A stretch of 64,000 nucleotides of DNA from Flavobacterium inviolabile. GTDB lineage: Bacteria > Bacteroidota > Bacteroidia > Flavobacteriales > Flavobacteriaceae. The position numbers were made by a program, and so were the translations under genes. The notes below the pieces were generated by a model, which was not told where the DNA came from, did not search any database, and was given only the letters and a program-made list of their open reading frames with translations. Shown here one piece after another: positions 17,002 through 24,164 of this stretch. Each line of letters opens with the position of its first letter. Position 1 is the stretch's first letter. The DNA is taken from assembly GCF_013389455.1 (NCBI RefSeq), contig NZ_CP058278.1:1240001-1304000 (forward strand). The letters run 5' to 3'.

Positions 17002-17886
17002 TTATTTTAAGCGGGCTAAGGAAGATTTGTAATATTTATGTAAGAAAAAATAGCAAACTAATTCATAGGTTCTGTTTTTAGATTTAAACAGACGGTTCAT
17101 AAACATGTGGATGTGACTGGACAAAAAGTCATCAATATTGATATTTAAATTGTTATTTTCTCGCAATATTTGAATTTCCTGAACGGTCGCGGCAATGTTC
17201 TCCTGTTTGCTGTTTAACAATGCTAAAAGCGGAGCGTGATTCAGCTCTTCACCCGATTGGGTCATAAAAGCCTCTATCTTTTCCCGGTGGTTCCGGTATT
17301 TCGTGTCCAGCTGTCTTTTAAGGAATTTGGAAGATCCGTATTCCTTTTCAAAAGCTGTTTTGAGCCGATCCATAAAATTTTCTTTTTCACCAATTGTAAA
17401 CCGGAAACTTTCCAGAAAAGCGTCAATGCCTCTAAGGCTGAACAGCCATCTTAATTCATCGCCTTCTTCTCCTTCATCAATTAAATCCAGAATGTTAAGG
17501 ATCATTTCGCTGTCGTGATGGAAAATCTTTTCCGAAAGATCCATGGAATTTTTGCCATAGCGCTCTATTTCCCTTTCATAAGTTTCGTTCTGAATTTTCC
17601 AGATATAATGCTGTTCGGTGAACTTTTGCAGGTAAGGCGCTAATGCCGTAATAACGCTGTTCAGGTTGTTAGTGTCGGTGCAGTGGAAGCGAAGCCGTAA
17701 ATGATGTTTGGGATCCGTATAACGAATGAAAAACCATTTGTCGATAATCTTTTCTTCCATTAGTCTTTCGGCTACCGGCTTAACCATTTCCAGTAGGATG
17801 TGTTCGGTTGTTTTTATTCCGGTGTATATTTTATAGTATAGCCATTTATCGCCAATAATAAAATTCTTTTGGAGTGTATTAGTCAT
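17002..17886 (-). CDS. LanB C-terminal elimination domain protein (thiopeptide-type bacteriocin biosynthesis family)
   Basis: This 294-residue stand-alone protein corresponds to the C-terminal elimination domain of class I lantibiotic dehydratases (SpaB_C type). It removes glutamate from glutamylated Ser/Thr to leave dehydro-residues. The family signatures WLYYKIYTG (about 14-22) and FIRYTDPKHHLRLRFH (about 52-67) are present. Its start overlaps the end of the larger LanB gene by 8 bases, so the two are translationally coupled and should act as a complex. A split LanB of this kind is known from the pinensin cluster of Chitinophaga pinensis. Confidence 0.92.
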   Translation of the reverse strand: MTNTLQKNFIIGDKWLYYKIYTGIKTTEHILLEMVKPVAERLMEEKIIDKWFFIRYTDPKHHLRLRFHCTDTNNLNSVITALAPYLQKFTEQHYIWKIQNETYEREIERYGKNSMDLSEKIFHHDSEMILNILDLIDEGEEGDELRWLFSLRGIDAFLESFRFTIGEKENFMDRLKTAFEKEYGSSKFLKRQLDTKYRNHREKIEAFMTQSGEELNHAPLLALLNSKQENIAATVQEIQILRENNNLNINIDDFLSSHIHMFMNRLFKSKNRTYELVCYFFLHKYYKSSLARLK

Positions 17887-20104
17887 GCTTCAGTTTTTTA
17901 TTATAGTAGGATATTACAATTTGATTCGAATAGGTTTCGTTGTGCTGCTGGTTTTTTACAACTTGTTTCTCATTAAACAGAAACTCTTTCAGCTGGAACT
18001 GCTGTAAGGTTTCGGCTGCTTTTAAAAGCATTTTGATGGAGTCGGTATTCCTGAAGTTAATCACTAGCTCATTATCTCCCTGTATCAGTTTAACATATTG
18101 CGGTATTTTGTGGGCTTCGGTAATCTCGGCTGTCTTCTTTAAGATTTCGGTGTTGTCTGTGATTTTATAAAGTTTTTCAAACACGGATTTTTTGATGTTC
18201 CAGGTGGCTTCCTGCAGGATCAGGTTTTTGTATTCAATGCGGGGCATATGATCCAGCCCGTTGAAAATCTGATTCAGGAAAAACGGAAGGTTTCTTTTTC
18301 CCTGCGTTTGCAGGTCGCATAAAAAGTGATATATAGGCAGGGAGTTGTTGCTGTAATTGTGGGCATTCGTTAAACGGGGAATCACTTCTTTGTTGTGCTT
18401 TTTAGAGCGCAGGAGGATGTTTCCGTCATTTTTAACGGAAAGGTATAAATCGTCCAACGGAATTTGATTTTCGGCGTTTAAAGTCGATTTTCCAAGATAT
18501 GGAATTTCGTATTCCCGGAAACTGGGTCTTGACAGGATGTTGCCGGTCCGGGATTCCGGAAGGTGGATTATCTCGGCTAAAATCTTGTCGCTGTTTATCT
18601 GGGATTCGGTGTCGATGATCTGCTGGGAATGCTCTCTTAAAACATCGTCTCCGTGGCAGAAACGGCCAATAAGGTTGGCGGCACTTGAATTGCCGGTACC
18701 GGTGAATGTGATTTTTTGCTGTCCGTCAATATTGATTACTTCAATCAGTGTTGCCATGGTGTCCGGCAGGTCGTCCCAATTTTCCTTAAAGCTTTTAACA
18801 TCGTCATCTGTCAGGCGTATCGGCTGGTTCTTTGACGTTGCTTCCATTAATTTTTTCTGGAAAATAAGATCAAATGGCGACCATTCGAATTTCATGTTTT
18901 CCGACTGGCCTTCATTGGTGAAAACCAAATCGTCAATTAGCGTGTTAATGTCGGCATTATTGATCTCTTTGTATAACAAACCGGTTTCTGAATCTAAGGC
19001 CAGAGAAAGCGGCACTTCGCTTGTTTCGTAACGCTCCCGGAAGGAATCGGCAAACTTCTTTAAAATAGGATTGTAATATTGTGAGGTGATTTTGTTTAAA
19101 AAGGTCAGTCCTTCTTTAACGGAATCGGCTATTCCGGTACTTAAATAGTTGGTGTCATGGGTAATGAACATGTCGGTTTGAAACATGTATTTTAAGTTGA
19201 TCTCCGTACCGATCTGTTCCAGCGATTGTGCTATTTCCAGGTATTTTTGCGGGTCATTGCCTATCGATTTGTCAAGTCCGGAAAGGTCGTTTCCTACTTT
19301 TTTCAGGGTTTTGTATGTCGGACTTTCGGAATCAATTTCTTTTAAAGTGCTGCATAGGGAATCCAGATAGGAGTCGCCGGTCACCGACGGTTCTAATTTG
19401 CTTACCAGGATCTGGTTGTATATCAGCTCATCAATAAAATCTTTTGCGTCTTCATAGGTAACCTCTTCGTCAACGATGGCCTGAGCCAAACCGGAAGCGT
19501 GTATGCCCTGTTTGGAGAGCGCTAATATTTTTTCTAAATAGTCCGATTTTGTTACGGCAATTAAATGATGCTCCCTTTTTCCGTTAATGTATTTGTATTC
19601 TACATAACGGATCTGGTCGCCTACACTATATATTGTAGAGTTGGGGTAAAACAACAGCTGGTCGGTTATGTTTTCGGACTTTAAAATGTCCTGCGACAGG
19701 GAAACCAGGTAGTTCATGTCCAGACGGGAATGTCTTTTGTGCTGGTCAATTGCTTTGAGGGTGATGTTGGTCTCTTCGGCAAAATCTCCGGTGGTCAGTC
19801 CTGCAAAAAGACCGAAAGGAGTAGGTCTTGTTGCCATTCTGGAAATATATTTTAAGAACGAATTTTTTAGGCGCTCCACTTTTTTGGGATCGTTAATTTT
19901 TCCGGCTTCCCATTTTTTGAGTTCATCGTAAAAAGCAGGTGAGGCTAAAAATAGTGCTTCCGCAATTACCGGATTGGTCAGGATGTCTTTGTATTGCTCA
20001 TCGGTAATGGTTTCGTTGCCGGTGAATTTGCGATAGAAATCGAGTGAAAGCAGTGGTGTTCTAAGTACAAACTGTGGAAAATTATGATAGGTTGTATTGG
20101 CCAT
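17879..20104 (-). CDS. Lantibiotic dehydratase, LanB glutamylation domain
   Basis: This 741-residue enzyme matches the N-terminal glutamyl-tRNA-dependent glutamylation part of class I LanB. It activates Ser/Thr of the precursor cores by glutamylation. The motif RMATRPTPFGLFAGL (about 90-104) is the family hallmark, and FVLRTPLLSLDFY near the N-terminus is also typical. Full-length LanBs are about 1000 residues; here the missing elimination domain is the next, overlapping gene. The LanC gene ends 4 bases upstream, so LanC, LanB-N and LanB-C form one tight operon. Confidence 0.94.
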   Translation of the reverse strand: MANTTYHNFPQFVLRTPLLSLDFYRKFTGNETITDEQYKDILTNPVIAEALFLASPAFYDELKKWEAGKINDPKKVERLKNSFLKYISRMATRPTPFGLFAGLTTGDFAEETNITLKAIDQHKRHSRLDMNYLVSLSQDILKSENITDQLLFYPNSTIYSVGDQIRYVEYKYINGKREHHLIAVTKSDYLEKILALSKQGIHASGLAQAIVDEEVTYEDAKDFIDELIYNQILVSKLEPSVTGDSYLDSLCSTLKEIDSESPTYKTLKKVGNDLSGLDKSIGNDPQKYLEIAQSLEQIGTEINLKYMFQTDMFITHDTNYLSTGIADSVKEGLTFLNKITSQYYNPILKKFADSFRERYETSEVPLSLALDSETGLLYKEINNADINTLIDDLVFTNEGQSENMKFEWSPFDLIFQKKLMEATSKNQPIRLTDDDVKSFKENWDDLPDTMATLIEVINIDGQQKITFTGTGNSSAANLIGRFCHGDDVLREHSQQIIDTESQINSDKILAEIIHLPESRTGNILSRPSFREYEIPYLGKSTLNAENQIPLDDLYLSVKNDGNILLRSKKHNKEVIPRLTNAHNYSNNSLPIYHFLCDLQTQGKRNLPFFLNQIFNGLDHMPRIEYKNLILQEATWNIKKSVFEKLYKITDNTEILKKTAEITEAHKIPQYVKLIQGDNELVINFRNTDSIKMLLKAAETLQQFQLKEFLFNEKQVVKNQQHNETYSNQIVISYYNKKLKHD

Positions 20105-20108
20105 TTTT

Positions 20109-21368
20109 TTAGTTTAACATTAAACATTCATCCCAGGTATTGTCCTGATCGGAAAGGAAATCGATCATCGATAACCCGATGCCGGCAACGCCTTCCAGTA
20201 AGGTCAGGTCGCTTTGCCAGATCTCTTCTTTTGCTTTCCATTTTTTAAAGCCGGCATAACCGTCTTCGTGTATTGCCATTTTCAGACCGTCTTCAATCCA
20301 GAAGCGGGAAGTTTCAAGGAATTGTTCGTCGCCCGTTTCGCGGTATATGCGGTTGAAAATTTTTGCTGCTCCGAAGGAACCGTGGCAAATGCCGGGATCC
20401 ATGATCCGGCTGTCTTCATAGGATGTTCTCTTTGCTGCATGTTCGAAGATGGTAAGTACTTCTTTTTTCATCGTTTCATCTTCCAGGCAGCCTGCCGCTT
20501 CCCACAATGCCAGTGCAATACCCAGATCGCCGTAACACCAGGATAAACGGCTGTATTTGCTTACTTCTCCTTCATCGCTCACCCAGTTCGGGAACATCGA
20601 ATATGGATTGTCTTCCCGGTTTTTCTGTTCTAAAAGATACTTGGCATTGCCTCTTAACAACGGTTCTACTTTTGAACGGAAAGCTTCAAACTTGTGCAGT
20701 TTGCAGAAGAATTTCAGGAAGCTCGCCATTCCGTGTGATAAGCTTAGGTTGTATGCTTTTTCATTGGTTTCATAATTGAGAATGGTGAGCCATTTTATGG
20801 TTTCCTTTTCTTTTATCGAATAGCTGTCTAACAGGTCAATAACCTCAACAACATAATTGCTGTATTGTTGCTTTAAAGCGTCAGATTTGGTATTTCTGTA
20901 GCGATTCAGGAAATAATAGGCTATGCCTATTGCGCCGTGTAAAAAGTCGTAGTTTTTTAGCTGCATGTTTCGCATCATTTCCGAATGCAGGTAGGTATCC
21001 ATTGGCGATAACAGGTCGTCATTATCGTTATCGATAAAACCTTCCTGTTCCAAATGGTCAATTACCCACGCCATGCCCGAAATCCCGGTACAGTAAGTCG
21101 GATAGTTGTAGCCGTTGTTCATTTTTTCAAGACATTCCATCAGGATATCTGAAGCAACATCAGAATACTGGTCATCCTGAACCAGGCGGGAATAGTAAAA
21201 AAGGAATAATGTTAAACCGGAACTGCCCACTAAAACACCGGTATCGGTTTCGTGCTGGTATTTTTCCGCAATGGCCTGGTAGATTTCCTGAAGTTTCGCG
21301 TATAGGTCGTTTTTAAGCATATTTTTCTTAAATATTTGAGATAAGTCTAATGGTTTTCGGCTTAACAT
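20109..21368 (-). CDS. Lanthionine synthetase C family protein (LanC cyclase)
   Basis: This 419-residue zinc-dependent cyclase adds Cys thiols to dehydrated residues to form (methyl)lanthionine rings. The three zinc ligands are recognisable: Cys in SWCYGDLG, and Cys-His in GICHGSFG. Other alpha-toroid repeats carry YCTGISGMAW, DFLHGAIGIAYY and LSHGMASFL. It is first in the modification operon. A second in-frame ATG at 21320 (residue 17) is a plausible alternative start; I kept the longer form because a -7-like box lies just upstream of it. Confidence 0.94.
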   Translation of the reverse strand: MLSRKPLDLSQIFKKNMLKNDLYAKLQEIYQAIAEKYQHETDTGVLVGSSGLTLFLFYYSRLVQDDQYSDVASDILMECLEKMNNGYNYPTYCTGISGMAWVIDHLEQEGFIDNDNDDLLSPMDTYLHSEMMRNMQLKNYDFLHGAIGIAYYFLNRYRNTKSDALKQQYSNYVVEVIDLLDSYSIKEKETIKWLTILNYETNEKAYNLSLSHGMASFLKFFCKLHKFEAFRSKVEPLLRGNAKYLLEQKNREDNPYSMFPNWVSDEGEVSKYSRLSWCYGDLGIALALWEAAGCLEDETMKKEVLTIFEHAAKRTSYEDSRIMDPGICHGSFGAAKIFNRIYRETGDEQFLETSRFWIEDGLKMAIHEDGYAGFKKWKAKEEIWQSDLTLLEGVAGIGLSMIDFLSDQDNTWDECLMLN

Positions 21369-21386
21369 TTAAGAATGGCAGCCAAA

Positions 21387-21394
21387 CAAATTTA
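21387..21394 (-). promoter_or_regulatory. Possible -7 box of the lanC-lanB operon
   Basis: TAAATTTG on the minus strand fits TAnnTTTG and lies 18 bases before the longer lanC start. No -33 element is evident. Confidence 0.4.
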
Positions 21395-21523
21395 GAAACA
21401 AATAATGAAAGAAAAAACTTAAAAATGTAATTACTGCAATAAAAAGCTGTAGCAGGTGAGGAGTTTGTTGCTTTTTTGTATTGAAGCCTTATAAAATATA
21501 ATGGTTTGGCTCTTTTGTTGCAA

Positions 21524-21566
21524 AATGTTTTTGAAATCGATTTTAGAAATCGGTTTCAAAAACATT
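21524..21566 (-). terminator. Hairpin spanning the murI stop codon
   Basis: Arms 21524-21543 and 21547-21566 pair at 19 of 20 positions, with a 3-base loop. The stop codon occupies 21543-21545, at the loop, so the last codons of murI are in the stem. On the minus strand it is followed by TTTTG, a weak U-tract. A terminator role is likely but not certain. Confidence 0.6.
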
Positions 21567-22322
21567 AGCTGAAAAGCCGGATATATTTTTAAGCACCTGC
21601 GATTTGTAATTGGTATAAAACAGGTGGGTGCTTTCTGCTTCGGTAGTATTGAGCAGGTTGTTTTGTTTCAGTACATTTTTAGTTTGTCTGGCAACCGCTT
21701 CCCCGGAATCAATGATCTTAATATGAGCCGGAATGATTTCTTTTATCTGTGGCAAAAGGAAAGGGTAGTGCGTGCAGCCAAGCACCAGGTAATCAATATT
21801 GGCTTCGACCATCGGTTTAAGATAGGTTTTGAGCAGTTCCTTGATCTCGTCCGATTCCAGATCGCCATTTTCAATTAACTGTACCAGTCCGTAACCAACC
21901 TGTTCGATGATGTTGATGTGCTTGTAATTGGCAACCGTTTTATGAAACAGTTCGCTGTTCAGGGTGCCTTTGGTTGCTAATATGCCTATGGTTTCTGTTT
22001 TGGTTTGATTTGCGGCCGGTTTTATGGCCGGTTCAATACCAATGATAGGAACGCTGTATTTTGCCCTTAATTCCTTAATGGCGTTCGTTGTGGCCGTATT
22101 ACAGGCAACCACAATCAACTTGCAGTCGCGTTCCAGTAAATAATCTACGTTTTTGCAGCTCAGGCGTATAATGTCTTCTTTGGTTCTTTGACCGTATGGA
22201 GCGTTTTTACTATCGGCTAAATAGATAGTATTTTCGTTGGGTAAAAGCTGATGTACTTCTTTCCAGATGGAAATTCCTCCAACACCGGAATCAAAAAAGC
22301 CTATTGGATTTTTATTACTCAT
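21543..22322 (-). CDS. murI: Glutamate racemase
   Basis: MurI interconverts L- and D-glutamate for peptidoglycan synthesis in the cytoplasm. The 259-residue protein shows the catalytic signatures GFFDSGVGG near the N-terminus, VACNTAT with the first catalytic Cys (about 71-77) and LGCTHYPFL with the second (about 181-189). I chose the ATG at 22322 (SNKNPIGFFDSG), the family start; the longer frame begins inside the upstream terminator. A -7-like box ends only 4 bases before this ATG. Confidence 0.96.
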   Translation of the reverse strand: MSNKNPIGFFDSGVGGISIWKEVHQLLPNENTIYLADSKNAPYGQRTKEDIIRLSCKNVDYLLERDCKLIVVACNTATTNAIKELRAKYSVPIIGIEPAIKPAANQTKTETIGILATKGTLNSELFHKTVANYKHINIIEQVGYGLVQLIENGDLESDEIKELLKTYLKPMVEANIDYLVLGCTHYPFLLPQIKEIIPAHIKIIDSGEAVARQTKNVLKQNNLLNTTEAESTHLFYTNYKSQVLKNISGFSANVFETDF

Positions 22323-22326
22323 TACA

Positions 22327-22334
22327 CAAATATA
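22327..22334 (-). promoter_or_regulatory. -7-like box directly before murI
   Basis: TATATTTG on the minus strand fits TAnnTTTG and ends 4 bases before the murI ATG. If used, the mRNA would be leaderless or nearly so. Confidence 0.35.
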
Positions 22335-22368
22335 AAAAAAAACTGCCCTCATTATAAGGGCAGTTTTT
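22334..22368 (-). terminator. Terminator of the bamA-ompH operon
   Basis: On the minus strand AAAAACTGCCCT (22357-22368 side), a 7-base loop and AGGGCAGTTTTT are followed by a run of about nine Ts. It separates the ompH genes from murI. Confidence 0.88.
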
Positions 22369-22387
22369 ATTTTTTAGCTTTAATTTA

Positions 22388-22900
22388 TTATTTAAAACCT
22401 AATTCTTTTTTAACGTCAGCTGATAAATCCGGACCATCAGCAAGGATAACACCACTTCCATCTGTAGAATCTAAAACATATTGGTATCCTTTTGCTTTAG
22501 CAACTTTTTGGATAGCAGCTCTTGCTTTTTCCATGATTGGTTTTACAAGATCAAGTTCTTTTTGTTGTAATTCTTTTCCAGCATTTTCTCTGTACTGTTG
22601 GATTCTCTGACCCATATCCTGCATTTCTTTAGAACGTGTTTCGTTGATAGCTTCCGTTACAGTTGCAGCTTCTGACTCATATTTTTTTAATTTGGTTTGA
22701 TACTCACTAACCATAGTTTTATATTGTGCATCGTATGTCTCCCCAATTTTTTTCACTTGAGCCTGTGCCGTTTTCATGTCAGGATAGTTTGTCATCAAAT
22801 CACTTACGTTGATGTGAGCAACTTTTGCCTGTGCAGAAATTGTTTGACTCGCACCAATGAAAAGTGCAGCAGCGATAAGTAAAGTTTTTAACTGTTTCAT
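22388..22900 (-). CDS. OmpH/Skp-family periplasmic chaperone
   Basis: This 170-residue periplasmic protein has a signal peptide (about 1-23, ending ISAQA). A Skp-like jellyfish fold is suggested: a short beta-rich N-terminus (KVAHINVSDLMTNYPDM), a long charged helical hairpin (about 45-120) and a C-terminal strand region (YQYVLDSTDGSGVIL). Skp holds unfolded outer-membrane proteins for the BAM complex. It is 17 bases after a second ompH paralogue and downstream of bamA, consistent with a shared role. Confidence 0.93.
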   Translation of the reverse strand: MKQLKTLLIAAALFIGASQTISAQAKVAHINVSDLMTNYPDMKTAQAQVKKIGETYDAQYKTMVSEYQTKLKKYESEAATVTEAINETRSKEMQDMGQRIQQYRENAGKELQQKELDLVKPIMEKARAAIQKVAKAKGYQYVLDSTDGSGVILADGPDLSADVKKELGFK

Positions 22901-22917
22901 TGTTTTAGGTATTTAAT

Positions 22918-24120
22918 TTAATTTTCTGATTTATTTTCTGATGATTTATTTTTTAATTTCTCTTCTCTGTCTTTTTTAGCTTTTTCGCGGTCTTCCAGTA
23001 TTTTTTTCTTTCTGTCTTCCAAAGCTTTTTTTCGTTCGTCCAGTTTTTGCTGACGCTCCTGAGCTAATTTGTCTTTAGCATCCTGTTGTTCTGTTTTAAC
23101 ATCGCTTTTAGGCTCTTCGCTTAAAGGCGTTTGTGCTGCCGGAACCTGTTTTTCGCCTTCTTTCGGAGCTGCAGGTGCTTTTGGCTGTGCTTTATTGGCA
23201 TTTCTTTCGTCAAGTATTTGCTGACGTCTGTCCGCCTGTTCTTTCTTTTTCGCTTCCAAAGCGGCTTTACGTTCGTCTAATTTCTGCTGACGTTCTTCGG
23301 CCAGTCTGGCTTTTGCATCCTGTTGCGCCGTTGGAGCGGTATTTTCTTCGCCTTCTGCTTTCGGCTGTGCTTTATTTGCTTTTCGTTCGTCTAATAACTG
23401 CTGACGTTTTTCCAGCTGTTCCTGTTTTTTAGCTTCCAAAGCAGCTTTTCTGTCTGCAATGATCTTGTCACGGGCAGCTTTACGTTCGTCAATTTTTTTC
23501 TGACGTTCCACCTGATCCGGATTGGCACTGTCCATATCTTCCTTACGTTCCTGTGCTTCCAGTTCTTTAAGCTGTTTTTTATTCATCTGTTCTTTTTTCT
23601 GAGAACGGGTCAATACTCTTAAAACCTGGTCGCTGATGTCAAAACGCTGCGCTGCAAAAAGCATCGTCAGATCGGAGGCTTTGTCAAAAACAAAATCATA
23701 TTTCTTTGCTTCGGCTATATCCTGAACGGCATTGAAAACCTGATCCTGTATTGGTTTAACCAACATGGTTTTTTGTGTCATCAGATCTCCCTGAGGACCA
23801 AAACGTTTTTGCTGGTAATCCAGCATTTCATTTTCAAGGAACCGGATTTCGTCTTCACGTTCGGAGATCAATTCCTTCGTCAATAATACTTTTTCAGTTT
23901 TTAAACTTTCTTTAAGCTTATTGATTTCATTTTTTTTAACTTCAATTTCTTGTTTCCAAGTCTGCGCCTTTAATTCCAGTTGGTTTTTTGCTTCGGCATA
24001 TTCCGGAGCTTTCTCAAGAATATATTCCATATCAATGTAACCTATTCTGATACCTCTACTTTGCGCATTTGCCGTTAAATTAGCAAACGTTACAAGTGCA
24101 ATTAAAAAATATTTTCTCAT
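22918..24120 (-). CDS. OmpH/Skp-family protein with long Lys/Glu/Gln-rich repeat tail
   Basis: This 400-residue protein has a signal peptide (about 1-20, TANAQ) and an OmpH/Skp domain (about 21-180; IGYIDMEYILEKAPEY and a long helical hairpin). The extra C-terminal half of about 220 residues is highly charged. It has three imperfect repeats containing ERQQKLDERK or the like, separated by Pro/Ala-rich linkers (KAQPKA). The tail should form broken coiled coils in the periplasm. Its paralogue downstream lacks this tail. The function of the tail is unknown. Confidence 0.9.
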   Translation of the reverse strand: MRKYFLIALVTFANLTANAQSRGIRIGYIDMEYILEKAPEYAEAKNQLELKAQTWKQEIEVKKNEINKLKESLKTEKVLLTKELISEREDEIRFLENEMLDYQQKRFGPQGDLMTQKTMLVKPIQDQVFNAVQDIAEAKKYDFVFDKASDLTMLFAAQRFDISDQVLRVLTRSQKKEQMNKKQLKELEAQERKEDMDSANPDQVERQKKIDERKAARDKIIADRKAALEAKKQEQLEKRQQLLDERKANKAQPKAEGEENTAPTAQQDAKARLAEERQQKLDERKAALEAKKKEQADRRQQILDERNANKAQPKAPAAPKEGEKQVPAAQTPLSEEPKSDVKTEQQDAKDKLAQERQQKLDERKKALEDRKKKILEDREKAKKDREEKLKNKSSENKSEN

Positions 24121-24164
24121 AACATTAATTAAATATTATTTTTCAACTATCGTGCCAAACTTTT

